64,000 bases of DNA from Paracoccaceae bacterium (lineage in GTDB: Bacteria; Pseudomonadota; Alphaproteobacteria; Rhodobacterales; Rhodobacteraceae), in assembly GCA_033344815.1 (NCBI GenBank), contig JAWPMR010000001.1, positions 2,342,136 through 2,406,135 on the forward strand, in the 5' to 3' direction. The translations under genes were made by a program, and so were the position numbers. Of the stretch, positions 18,308-27,797 are shown one piece after another. Below the pieces are notes generated by a model, which worked only from the letters and a program-made list of their open reading frames with translations, searched no databases and was not told where the DNA came from. Each line of letters starts with the position of its first letter. Positions within the stretch are counted from its first letter, which is position 1.

Positions 18308-19314
18308 ACGACCGATACCTCGATTTCGCCATTCGCTATGGCTTTTTGATTCTCCTGATTGGGCTGATCGTCTATTTCAGCCTCGCTGCACCGGGATTCT
18401 TTGGTCCTTTGTCGGCCGCCTTTGTGCTGCAATCAGTTGCCATCACGGGCATCCTTGCTCTGGGCGTGACCTGTACACTTGTCGTGGGCGGTTTTGACTT
18501 GTCGATTGGTGCGGTGGCGACGTCGGCGCTGATGCTGTCGGCCTACTCCATGGTGATCCTGGAGCACCCCGCAATCGTCGCGGTGGCTTTGTGTCTGGGT
18601 ATGGGCGCGCTTGTCGGTTTGATAAACGGTCTCCTGATCGTGAAGTTTCGCGTGCCAGATTTGCTGGCCACGCTGGGTATGATGTTTTTACTCATCGGGT
18701 TACAGCGCATACCCACTCAAGGAAACTCCATTTCGACAGGTATGATGCTGTCCAATGGCACCGTGGCTGAGGGCACATTTTCAACCGCTTTCCTGTGGCT
18801 TGGACGTCACCGCTTTGATGTGGTCATCGAACGTCTGTTGCCGATGCCGGTTGTGATCTTTGTGATCATAGCTTTGTTAATCTGGCTGTACCTCGGCTTT
18901 ACCCGTCATGGGCGGCTCATGTACGCCATTGGATCCAATGAACGTGCGGCCAGCCTCGTGGGCACGCCAGTCAATCGCTACAAGATCACGGCATATATGA
19001 TTTCCGGGGTGACCGCTTCCGTCGGAGGCATCCTGTTGGCGGCACGGTTGGGCCGTGGTGATATTGCCAGTGGTAACAACCTGCTACTGGACAGTGTTGC
19101 CGCAGCACTGATCGGTTTTGCCGTGCTTGGCGCCGCCCGCCCCAATGCTTTCGGGACGGCCATGGGCGCGCTTTTTGTCGGCATCTTGCTGCAAGGCATG
19201 ACCATGATGAACGCGCCTTATTACACTCAGGACTTCGTCAAGGGTGCCGTTTTGGTCGCCGCTCTCGTTTTCACATTTTACCTATCCTCGCGCCGCACCG
19301 GCTCGGGGCATTGA
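18304..19314 (+). CDS. Sugar ABC transporter permease, second system
   Basis: A 336-residue BPD_transp_2 permease with about eight to ten transmembrane segments. SVAITGILALGVTCTLVVGG followed by FDLSIGAVATS (residues about 42-72) is the family's GGxDLS region, FRVPDLLATLGMMFLLIG follows, and AIGSNERAASLVGTPVNRYK is the coupling loop. It overlaps the ATPase stop by ATGA. It is the only permease here, so it presumably forms a homodimer, as in ribose-type importers. Confidence 0.9.
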   Translation: MNDRYLDFAIRYGFLILLIGLIVYFSLAAPGFFGPLSAAFVLQSVAITGILALGVTCTLVVGGFDLSIGAVATSALMLSAYSMVILEHPAIVAVALCLGMGALVGLINGLLIVKFRVPDLLATLGMMFLLIGLQRIPTQGNSISTGMMLSNGTVAEGTFSTAFLWLGRHRFDVVIERLLPMPVVIFVIIALLIWLYLGFTRHGRLMYAIGSNERAASLVGTPVNRYKITAYMISGVTASVGGILLAARLGRGDIASGNNLLLDSVAAALIGFAVLGAARPNAFGTAMGALFVGILLQGMTMMNAPYYTQDFVKGAVLVAALVFTFYLSSRRTGSGH

Positions 19315-19339
19315 TCATCAGCAATAGGGAGGACCAAAT

Positions 19340-20380
19340 ATGCTGAAACGTCACTTCATGGCCCTTGCGAGCGTGGCAAGCCTCGCGCTTGGCGCGGGCG
19401 TCGCGACGGCGCAGGACGCACCTGCACCCCTGGACAGTCCAGAGGACGTGACCATCGCCCTCGTGCGCTATCTTTCCACGGGAGACTTCTTTCAGGCCTA
19501 TCTGTCAGGTGTCGAGAACCAGGCAGCGGCTCTTGGTGTCAATCTGCGTGTTCTGGACAGCCGACAAGACGCCGCCCTTCAGGCCGATATGGTCGAACAG
19601 GCTATCGCTCTTGGTGTGGACGGGATCATCATTCAGCACGGGTTGACTGAATCCATGCGGGATGCGGCCCAGCGCGCTGTAGATGCGGGCATCAAGGTGG
19701 TTGCTTTTGACGTGAATGTCGAAAATGAGGCCATCCCACAGATCGAGCAGTCGGATTACCTTCTGGGCAAACTAGCTCTGGAACAGGCTGTTGCGGACAA
19801 TGGCGACAGCTTTTCTGCAGGCTATGTCTACGTGCCGGGCATCGCGCCGCTGGACCGTCGCCACGTCGCTTGGGAAGAGGTGAAACAAGCCAATTCCGGC
19901 ATCACCGAGGTTGCGCGCATTGGGACGCTCGACAACCCCATTGCCAACGCGAACGCAAACCAAGCACGCGCGGCGCTTCAGGCAAATCCTGGCATTTCCG
20001 TCTTTTTCGCGCCCTATAACGAGTTCGCAAAGGGTGTGAAAATTGCTGCGGACGAATTGGGGGTGAGCAATGACATGGCCATTTACTCCGCTGATATCTC
20101 GACTGCGGATATTGCCCTGATGCGCGAAGCCGACAGCGCGTGGAAAGCGACTGTGGCGACCAACCCGGCCGTGGTGGGCGAGGTTTCAGTGCGCGCGCTG
20201 GCATTGATGCTGGTTGGCGAAAACCCCGGTGCCTCGGTCATCGTGCCGCCTACCTTGATCACACAGTCGTTCCTGAACGACAACAACATCCGCAACATGG
20301 AAGATCTAGGCGTAAAAATGCCCCAGTTCCAACATGCTGATGTGGCGATGGCCGACTGGATGCCCCTGCCGGCACGTTAA
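19340..20380 (+). CDS. Sugar ABC transporter substrate-binding protein, second system
   Basis: A 346-residue periplasmic protein with a signal peptide ending near ALGAGVATAQDAP. The type I binding-protein fold shows in LVRYLSTGDFFQAYLSGVEN, VNLRVLDSRQDAALQADMVE, ALGVDGIIIQHGLTESM and VVAFDVNVENEAIPQIEQSD. It is distant in sequence from the binding protein at 5238 and probably binds a different sugar. The gene comes last in this operon (ATPase, permease, binding protein), 25 bases after the permease, behind ATAGGGAGGACCAAAT, which provides the ribosome site. A hairpin follows the stop. Confidence 0.9.
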   Translation: MLKRHFMALASVASLALGAGVATAQDAPAPLDSPEDVTIALVRYLSTGDFFQAYLSGVENQAAALGVNLRVLDSRQDAALQADMVEQAIALGVDGIIIQHGLTESMRDAAQRAVDAGIKVVAFDVNVENEAIPQIEQSDYLLGKLALEQAVADNGDSFSAGYVYVPGIAPLDRRHVAWEEVKQANSGITEVARIGTLDNPIANANANQARAALQANPGISVFFAPYNEFAKGVKIAADELGVSNDMAIYSADISTADIALMREADSAWKATVATNPAVVGEVSVRALALMLVGENPGASVIVPPTLITQSFLNDNNIRNMEDLGVKMPQFQHADVAMADWMPLPAR

Positions 20381-20390
20381 TAACAACAGA

Positions 20391-20417
20391 CCCGGCCCCG
20401 CGACTCACGGGGCTGGG
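20391..20417 (+). terminator. Hairpin after the second ABC operon
   Basis: CCCGGCCCCG (20391-20400) pairs with CGGGGCTGGG (20408-20417) around a 7-nt loop, a 10-bp stem with one G-U pair, ten bases after the binding-protein stop. There is no U-tract, so it may act as an mRNA end stabiliser or a Rho-assisted terminator. Confidence 0.55.
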
Positions 20418-20938
20418 TACTTGATGAAAACGAGGGCGACCCTGCTGTTTTGGCCGAATCCGCAAACGAAACTAAAACCCTTTAATTACCCGCGCAAACA
20501 GGTTTTGACACCGGCGTTTTGACCGAAACAAGAGGTAGCATCGACTGAGAAATCTCGGCGATTTTTCTACTTGATGACGTCATCTTCGATCCGGGCCGGA
20601 CCTCCAATTGCGGTTCTGGCACATTGTTCGAAGACGCGGCCTGACATTAGCTCCAAACTGCCGATGTGTTCCGACCCAAATTAGTGCTGTGAAGCCTGCG
20701 TTTGATGCCGTTGACCGGCCTTTCAGTGGCGTCATTTCACGCGGCGGATTTCTGTTCCATCATCGCTCCTCAACGGCTTGCATGAACTGCCCGTCATCAG
20801 AACCTTGAAAGACTGGCAATTCGGCGATCGCATGCAATCATTCCACTTGTTCACAAAAAGATTGTTCACGTCGTCTTGGCTTAAACTTTCCTAATTGTTT
20901 GAGTGTCATATCACCTTCGAACAACGTAGAACCCGGCC
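20418..20938. other. Intergenic, no gene seen
   Basis: About 520 bases with only short unsupported frames. The last 100 bases are A+T-richer and presumably hold the promoter of the following diguanylate cyclase/phosphodiesterase gene; no convincing consensus pair was identified. Confidence 0.4.
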
Positions 20939-22798
20939 GTGATACCTGCTCTGATCCTCAATCAAATCAATGAGAAGGCTATCGAGGGCCTCGCGCTTGC
21001 TTTGGCATCAAACGATGATGGCGCTATCATGGAGATTAAATGGTGTAACAGCGCTTTTACCCGCATCACCGGGTACAGCGAGGCGGAGGCCGTAGGTCAA
21101 CGTGGCTCCATTCTGATCGGTCCGGATGTAGAACAGGGCGTTCACTTATCTATCATGGAAAGATTGATGAAATGGGAAACCTTCTCGATCAAGGCGCTGA
21201 ACAACCGCAAGAATGGAGAAGCCTATTGGCAAAAGATGAGTTGGACGCATCTATCCGATCCTCAGACGGGAAATCACTGGTGGCTCTGCTCGATCATTGA
21301 AGTGGACGACGAACGCACCGGGTCGGTCGAGAATGCGCCACTCAGTCCTGCAAAATTGGATCTGGATGGCTACGAGAGAGTGGACGCTAAGGTTCGTCGC
21401 TTGGAGAAAGAGAATGCGCGGCTGCACAAACTTGCGAAATCGGTGGCCCGGGATGCGAACGAAGACGCGCTGACCGGTCTTTCAAACCGGCGACATTTTG
21501 CAGTTGAGTTGAAAACTTGGATTGCAAACTTGAAAAAGTACGGAACGGAATTTGCCGTGCTCTACATTGATCTCGACCGTTTTAAGTTTGTAAACGATAC
21601 GCTTGGCCATGAAGCTGGCGACCAGTTATTGGTTTCGGTTGCCGGCATGTTGCGCAAGCTGACCGATAAATCCGATCTGGTCGCCCGTCTTGGCGGTGAC
21701 GAATTCGTGATTTTGAAACCGCTGGCGGAAAGCGCTCTCAACATCAGCACTCTAGCCGATCAAATTGTTCAGCGGATGCAGATACCATTCACCTGTGAAG
21801 GAATGTCGATCGCCTGCAGCGCGAGCGTCGGCGTGGCAATTGCAAATGTGAAGATGGCAGATCCCGAACAGGTGGTCGCAGATTCTGATGTCGCACTTTA
21901 TCATGCGAAGTCGCAAGGCAAGGGACGCTGGTCGTTCTTTACGGAAGACATGCATGCCATTGCAATCGCAAGCAAGCAACTGGCATCGGACTTGCTGCTG
22001 GCATGCGAAAGACGCGAATTCATTCCCTATTTCCAGCCTTTGATTGACGCGAAGACAGGTAGAATCGCGTGTGCCGAGATGTTGGTGAGGTGGTCACATC
22101 CAGCCAGAGGCATTCTCGCACCAGCTGCATTTCTTGGTACTGCGGCAGATTTGGGGATCCTCAAACGGATAGATGAAATCATCTTTGCCACTCTGCGCGA
22201 GTCTCTGGCTTGTCTGGACTCTGCTGGCATTGATCTTCCCCGTGTTGCTGTCAATGTCTCAGCAGCCCGGTTGGCAGATCCCACCTTTATTCACGACATA
22301 AAAAGCTCTGGTATCAGGCCGGAACGACTAACGGTCGAGATTCTCGAGTCAGTCTATCTGGATCAGATGGATGACGTGGTGCGATGGACCATTGACGAAC
22401 TTGACGAGTTGGGCGTGACGGTTGCTCTTGACGATTTTGGTACCGGGCATGCTTCGGTCCGTGGTCTACTTGAAACAAGACCGGCAATCCTCAAGATTGA
22501 TCGCCACTTCATCCAACTTGTCCTCGAGGATGTGAGCGCAAGGCCGCTTGTTGAATCTATCATCGGCATTGGGAAGAGTCTCGGTATGAGCATCGTTGCT
22601 GAAGGCGTCGAGTCCGAAGAGCACGCGCTAATCGTTACGGAAATGGGTTGTGATTTCCTGCAAGGCTTCTATTTCGGCGAACCAATGAGCAAAGAGAATC
22701 TGCGCGACCGACTTAACGAAACCGGGGGCACGTTCTGGTCGCCCAGACCTGAAAACCGGAAAGACAACACGGAGCCCGGCAACGGTCAGGCGGGTTGA
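20939..22798 (+). CDS. PAS-GGDEF-EAL cyclic-di-GMP signalling protein
   Basis: A 619-residue cytoplasmic protein without membrane segments. Residues about 15-125 are a PAS domain (WCNSAFTRITGYSEAEAVGQ; NNRKNGEAYWQKMSWTHLSD). A short coiled coil (VRRLEKENARLHKLAKSVAR) leads to a GGDEF domain with intact LGGDEF at residues 252-256 and DALTGLSNRR. The inhibitory RxxD site before it reads DKSD, so product inhibition is probably absent. The C-terminal EAL domain has EML at residue 380 instead of EAL but keeps LDDFGTGHAS and AEGVESEEH. It may both make and degrade cyclic-di-GMP, or be biased to one activity. GTG start; no strong ribosome site. It stands alone. Confidence 0.9.
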   Translation: MIPALILNQINEKAIEGLALALASNDDGAIMEIKWCNSAFTRITGYSEAEAVGQRGSILIGPDVEQGVHLSIMERLMKWETFSIKALNNRKNGEAYWQKMSWTHLSDPQTGNHWWLCSIIEVDDERTGSVENAPLSPAKLDLDGYERVDAKVRRLEKENARLHKLAKSVARDANEDALTGLSNRRHFAVELKTWIANLKKYGTEFAVLYIDLDRFKFVNDTLGHEAGDQLLVSVAGMLRKLTDKSDLVARLGGDEFVILKPLAESALNISTLADQIVQRMQIPFTCEGMSIACSASVGVAIANVKMADPEQVVADSDVALYHAKSQGKGRWSFFTEDMHAIAIASKQLASDLLLACERREFIPYFQPLIDAKTGRIACAEMLVRWSHPARGILAPAAFLGTAADLGILKRIDEIIFATLRESLACLDSAGIDLPRVAVNVSAARLADPTFIHDIKSSGIRPERLTVEILESVYLDQMDDVVRWTIDELDELGVTVALDDFGTGHASVRGLLETRPAILKIDRHFIQLVLEDVSARPLVESIIGIGKSLGMSIVAEGVESEEHALIVTEMGCDFLQGFYFGEPMSKENLRDRLNETGGTFWSPRPENRKDNTEPGNGQAG

Positions 22799-22948
22799 GC
22801 TTTCAACTTTGACTATGCGCAACGTGTAGCCGGAGGTTTTTCTGTCACAAGACTCTTGCTTAGGTGCTCTCAGACCTAAGGTTTGATCAAAATAGACATT
22901 GTTCAAGCCAACTGATGACGCGAAACCACTATGCTTTCATTGAAACGT

Positions 22949-23215
22949 CTAAGCGGCGGCGGTTACAGCAAGGTCTATCGCGCGGGAAAGCGCGTCGTTG
23001 GCGCAGTGCACCGGTCTTGAACTGGCACAGACCTGCCTGCGCCCTGGTCCAACTTCATAGACACAGGACATATATGCGCCATCCACATTGACGGACGCAC
23101 ATGGGATCCACCTGCCGCCAGGCCCTTCGACGGCATTTCCAATCTGCACGTTCACGCAACCCGGAGGCGGGCAGGACACGAGAAGATCCTCACTGAACAA
23201 CTCATTGATACTCAT
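22949..23215 (-). CDS. Small hypothetical cysteine-containing protein
   Basis: An 88-residue frame starting MSINELFSEDLLVSCPPPG. The start at 23215 has AAAGGGG seven bases upstream, a better ribosome site than the longer frame beginning at 23236. The protein has five cysteines (LVSCPPPGCV, WIPCASV, MSCVYEV, and QVC) and a final helix-like DALSRAIDLAVTAAA. No family is recognised. It converges with the GGDEF-EAL gene across a 150-bp gap. Composition and the ribosome site favour a real gene, but there is no functional clue. Confidence 0.5.
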   Translation of the reverse strand: MSINELFSEDLLVSCPPPGCVNVQIGNAVEGPGGRWIPCASVNVDGAYMSCVYEVGPGRRQVCASSRPVHCANDALSRAIDLAVTAAA

Positions 23216-23764
23216 AGCGACCCCTTTGGCCCGCAATAATTCAGACTGGATTTGGCCAAAGTGTGGCTATGCTTGCGCTTGCGCCTTCAAAGTGTCGCAA
23301 TTCAGACAACCAGAGTAAATTTAACAGAGCCCGCAAATGGACTGTGAGCATAGTTTGAACTCCGAGAGCGCCAGTAAACATATTTAAAACAAAGAGTTGG
23401 CGAAAGGTCAGAATGAAGCCTCAATTTCAATAATTTTTAAGGGCTTTCCTTGCTTTGGCCGTTTTTTTGTCCCGGGTGTTCAAGGCGCACCCGGATGGCG
23501 GGAAGCGCGGAAGGCTTGCAGATACGCGCGCAAGAACGACATGAAGTACAGCAGTAAACCGGAGATAGGACGCAAGTTCTCGATTTGCGTAGTCCACGAG
23601 CTGCACACAGTGGAACGAGCAACCTAACGCAAGGCCCGCTCCTGATGAACGTAAGATGATCGGGCAGTCATCTTCAAGTCTTACAACCCAACAATCGTAA
23701 CTAACGCAACATTAACCATTTGATGGGACCTTGCAGGCTTGATCGGGAACAGAGGGTAAGTTGC
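23216..23764. other. Intergenic, no gene seen
   Basis: About 550 bases between a leftward small gene and the rightward unknown gene at 23765. The only frames are short and lack ribosome sites. It probably holds two divergent promoters. Confidence 0.4.
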
Positions 23765-24553
23765 ATGGGGATGTCACCACGTAGACTGTTTGGATTGACA
23801 AAGCATCTGTCACGCATCCTCCATGACCTTGAAGAGGCGGGAATTCAGGTCGAAGTTGGAGACGACTTTTCCAGGTATCGCGCCTACCGGAGCCAGCAGC
23901 TTGATCGGGGTCCCATCTATGCCATGTTCGATGTTACGAGTTCGTTTGTTGATCGGACTAACGGCTTTTGGATCTGCGGTTTCAATTCAAGTGGTGAATT
24001 GATCCATACTCAGGCCGTGCGACTTCTTGACCTGTCAGGCGTGTCACTGGCAAAACATCTCAGCGACCACCGCCATAAATACATTACCCCGGACACAACG
24101 CCCGATCCGGATCTTACATATTACTCGGGTCCGAAAGCGCTCAAAACAATCACTGGAACAGTCTGCTACCAAGGCGATTTTTGGCTCCGCGCCCGTGGCC
24201 TTGGTGGTCCGCGCAGTCAGGGTGCGACTGCACTTTTGTCGCGAATTCTGCTTGAGATTGCGATGCAAGCTTGGGATCCAGACTATTTCTTTGCGTTCGT
24301 ACCAAAACAACTCGGAGCAAAGGGCGCACATCTTCGTTATGGCTACTGCCATTGCGAACCGGGCCGTTGGCTGGGCCCGGATCAACAAGTGACGGAGGAA
24401 GATTACCTGATCTGGATGGATGCGGATGACATGGCCAATATGAAGCCACAGGAGGCACTCAGCGTTCAGCGCCCTGCCGGGGTTACATCTCTCGGATCCC
24501 TTCGCACACCGGTTCACGAAAAGGACGATCTCAATGTGCGAGAAAACATGTGA
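23765..24553 (+). CDS. Conserved-looking protein of unknown function
   Basis: A 262-residue soluble protein I do not recognise. The ATG at 23765 is preferred because AGAGGG lies eight bases upstream; a longer frame starts at 23720. Features are an amphipathic N-terminus (GLTKHLSRILHDLEEAGIQVEV), a central IYAMFDVTSSFVDRTNGFW with ICGFNSSGELIHTQAVRLLD, and a region rich in aromatic and charged residues (YFFAFVPKQLGAKGAHLRYG then YCHCEPGRW) ending with an acidic DADDMANM. The pattern of a self-contained alpha/beta enzyme with a possible acyl-CoA-type pocket is compatible with an acetyltransferase-like fold, but that is a guess. An MFS transporter follows 57 bases downstream on the same strand. 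Confidence 0.65.
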   Translation: MGMSPRRLFGLTKHLSRILHDLEEAGIQVEVGDDFSRYRAYRSQQLDRGPIYAMFDVTSSFVDRTNGFWICGFNSSGELIHTQAVRLLDLSGVSLAKHLSDHRHKYITPDTTPDPDLTYYSGPKALKTITGTVCYQGDFWLRARGLGGPRSQGATALLSRILLEIAMQAWDPDYFFAFVPKQLGAKGAHLRYGYCHCEPGRWLGPDQQVTEEDYLIWMDADDMANMKPQEALSVQRPAGVTSLGSLRTPVHEKDDLNVRENM

Positions 24554-24610
24554 CCGGCGTCAATACACACCAGTTTCCAGCACATTCTTGGCATCAGTAG
24601 AGATCGTTCC

Positions 24611-25756
24611 ATGGCCGGTTCATCACGCATAGCGATTATTGGACCAATTGTCGCAAACATAGCATTTGTAATGGAACTTACGCTCGTCCCATTGCTTTTG
24701 CCGGCAATCCAAAAGGAATTCGGACTCTCAATCGGCGATCTCGCCTGGGTGTTTAACACATACGGCATTGCGGTTGCCGCCGGCGTTTTGTGCGGCGGGT
24801 GGTGTGGTGACGTTTTCAATACAAAGAAAGTCTTCGGTTACGGGGTCGCCTTCTTCGCTTTTGGATCGTTCCTCGTGGCGGCTTCCAACAGTTTCGACAT
24901 GCTTATTATTGGACGCATGTTACAGGGCTTTGGCGGCGGTATGTTTTCTCCACTCGTGCCAATTCTTCTGACGCGAGCCTCGTCGCAGAAACCCGGAAGA
25001 ACGCTCATCTTCTGGGGCAGCGTTGCGGGCTATGTTGCCGCGTTGGCGCCACTTTTCTATGGGAGTTTGCCGGGCGCGCAAAACTGGAACGTCGCCTTCA
25101 TCGTGAACGCGATGGTAGCAATTGCGGCTTTGTTGATCCTTTGCGGATCACCAGTTGTGGACACCCCCTCACCGCATTCGCCTGCGCAGAAGGTGCGTGC
25201 TGGTCTGTTTCGAAATCGAGATCTCTGGGTGACTTTCCTATATGTTTTCTGTACATATGGATCGATTACCTATTGCCTGTTTTATCTTCCTATCCGACTG
25301 GCAAGCGAAAACGTTCAGGCGGCGAGCGTCGGTTTCATTCTATCGGTTATGTGGCTGACATTCTCCGGCTTCAGCACTGTCCTGCGCAACCTTGTGGACA
25401 AACCCCATATCCGAATAATCATGCTTGCGGCGCCGCTCCTGATAGCCGCCGCGTTGCCGCTTTTGTTTTTTGCAGACAACCTTGTGCTGCTTGTGATTTC
25501 ATCCGTTTTCATCGGTACGAGTCTGGCGTGTAGCAACGCGCCTTCTACACAACTGATCCTGAGGTTTGCACCCATTGGAATGAGTGCAGTCGCAACGAGT
25601 ATTGACATCACAGTCGCGCGTCTTGGCGGCATTGCGACGGTGGCCCTCCTTGCGGAAACGAAAGTTGTCTATGCCGCCACTGTGATATGTTTTTTATCCG
25701 TACTCGCAGTATGTTGTACGTTAACCGTCAGCAGAAGGCTTACCGATGGCACATGA
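24611..25756 (+). CDS. MFS transporter
   Basis: A 381-residue major facilitator with about eleven to twelve hydrophobic segments. The loop between segments 2 and 3, GGWCGDVFNTKKVFGYG (residues about 60-76), is the MFS motif A (G-x-x-x-D with trailing basic residues), and MLQGFGGGMFSPLVPILLTR fits segment 4. The organisation resembles drug/solute:proton antiporters such as Bcr and EmrB relatives, though it is shorter than 14-segment exporters. It follows the unknown gene at 23765, with which it may form a two-gene unit, for example modification and export of one compound; that pairing is inference. Confidence 0.8.
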   Translation: MAGSSRIAIIGPIVANIAFVMELTLVPLLLPAIQKEFGLSIGDLAWVFNTYGIAVAAGVLCGGWCGDVFNTKKVFGYGVAFFAFGSFLVAASNSFDMLIIGRMLQGFGGGMFSPLVPILLTRASSQKPGRTLIFWGSVAGYVAALAPLFYGSLPGAQNWNVAFIVNAMVAIAALLILCGSPVVDTPSPHSPAQKVRAGLFRNRDLWVTFLYVFCTYGSITYCLFYLPIRLASENVQAASVGFILSVMWLTFSGFSTVLRNLVDKPHIRIIMLAAPLLIAAALPLLFFADNLVLLVISSVFIGTSLACSNAPSTQLILRFAPIGMSAVATSIDITVARLGGIATVALLAETKVVYAATVICFLSVLAVCCTLTVSRRLTDGT

Positions 25757-27797
25757 ATCCAAGCGATTGACAATGAACACTTTTTCTTGTTTCGTAGATA
25801 CTTTCAATTCTTTGGTGCTATTCGGAATGCTGGGGCACTAGGGGCAGGTTACATCATGATAGGATATCAACGACCGCAAAGAGGCAGGCGAAATCGCAAT
25901 GCAACTTAGCTGATATACCGCTGCGCGCGAAGTATATGCCAGATTGAACAGATCTATAGATCTCGGTTACATGGTTCTGGTCCAAGTCCCACGCTTTGTG
26001 CAGAAGCACGACCCGCTTAAAACAGCACGTGATCGCTTCGAACACCCGTCAACCGGCACAAGTCGTATTCGGTGGCGAAATAGACCACTTTTCGGGAAAT
26101 GTAATCCATTCCAAGATACGTTGGCATTGCGGTTTTGCTCTTTCGTGACGTTTTTGTTGCCGCTGTCACGCAGGAATCTGGGTGGGCTGAAGAGACTTGG
26201 GGCAACATTTGTCGGCGAGGTGGACTTTGATGGGTCGGCTTTTCTCAAGTACCGACTGGAGACGGAATGACCGTTTTGATCTGCTCGACAGATCACGATC
26301 ATGGACCCGTTTTCGATGCCCCGGGCGACAAGCGGTTCTGTGAGTGCGAGGGGGTGACGTGTTCGGGCTGCGTATCCTTTGGGGGTCTATGTGAAGTTGG
26401 TCCTGGCGCTTGATGAGGGCGTCCGGGGTTTGATCAGTCGGAATGGCATTAGCCCGGGCAGAAGTGTGCCACCGCTGCCACAACAGGCCGGCTTGATCGG
26501 CCAACATGATCTATCGGGCAGGTGGTGGTTGTTTTGCTCACGCCGCAGTCCCCATGTTTGGGTCATGAACTGTTTCATTGCGCCGGATTCAGTGCAGGGT
26601 GATCGCGATCTTCCCGGCAGCAGCGGCAGGTTTTTGCAGCCTTTTCGCGGGTGCCGGCCTGTCGCCCCTGCCAGCAAGGATCATGGCTGTTTGATTCGAG
26701 GGATTGATGTGGTGGCCGCCGCAGATCACGATCCCCGCCTTTTGGGATGCGCCCTGCCCCCTCCCTTTCACCGGATTGAGAGCGTCGTGGCGTGAGGCCA
26801 GCAAACACACCGACATTTTTTATTTCTTGAACCGCGCCGCCTCACCCCGGTGGCTGGATCACGGGCGCCCGCTTTGACAGGCTGATCGCCAGAACCCTGC
26901 CGCATCATGGCGCGATGCGCGCGCCAAAGGTTTTCAAGACGCCGCATCGAAGGCCCCCGCAATGCCTTACGCATCCGGATCAGAGGGTCACCCGTGGCGG
27001 TCAAAACACGCATGCATCCTGGTACCTCGCGTCCCGTCACTCGCACCGCCCTCGCCCAGGAAAACCACCGCCAAAAAAATACAGCGGCCGGAAAACATCG
27101 TCTATTTGACCGAACTCATATCGTAAGACTGTTGCGCGATAATGAAACCATTGACGCATGGGGGCGCATATAAGCGTCGACGACAACTGGCGCCGCTTCT
27201 CGCGTGTTATTAATCTAATTGGTAATGATCGACTGGCACCGTAAGACGTGACGCAACATCAATTTGGTGGGGGCGTTCCTCAGTCTGGCCCGCGAGCATG
27301 CCTGGTTGTATCAACCGCGTTCTGTCCCAACCTGCAAGTGCCACAGCCAAGCTCGTGCTTGGCTGTGAACTACTCTGAACTCCCGGTGCAGCCATCCTGC
27401 GTTTCAATCGCCCGTGGGAGACCAACCGAATGAGCGCGACCAAGCGGCACGCAAAAAGCGGATCGCTCTCATACGCGGCTTCATCTCGCTGTCATCTGTC
27501 CATGCAACGCTCCGGAGAACGGAAGCCACGCGAACGATCTAATATGCGCACGCCCATCACGAACAGGCAGACGTCGCAGGCGAAATTCGCGGGGTGACGC
27601 GCTCGTGTGAACCGACGTTTCGACCAATGCGTTTCTCACGCAGAAACATACACCGATGCCACAAACCCTTCATATGCCCTGCATTTAGGTTAGTAGACGG
27701 AAGCCTCGCGCATACCGTGGTGTTTAGTGCCTTGCCCCGGCGTCACATACTTGCCGAAAAGGGAGAAACGGCAAGAGCGTGCAACAGAAGCGTTGCT
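25757..27797. other. 2-kb stretch without intact genes
   Basis: Frames on both strands are short, overlapping and biased to Arg, Pro and His, as expected for non-coding or decayed DNA. A leftward segment near 26010-26130 reading YISRKVVYFATEYDLCRLTG looks protein-like but is bordered by stops and could not be assigned. No tRNA, array or clear terminal repeat was seen. Confidence 0.45.

Noticed and set aside
25757-27797. A decayed gene encoded leftward around 26000-26500
   Set aside because: A short stretch looks protein-like but could not be linked to any family and is surrounded by stops in all frames.
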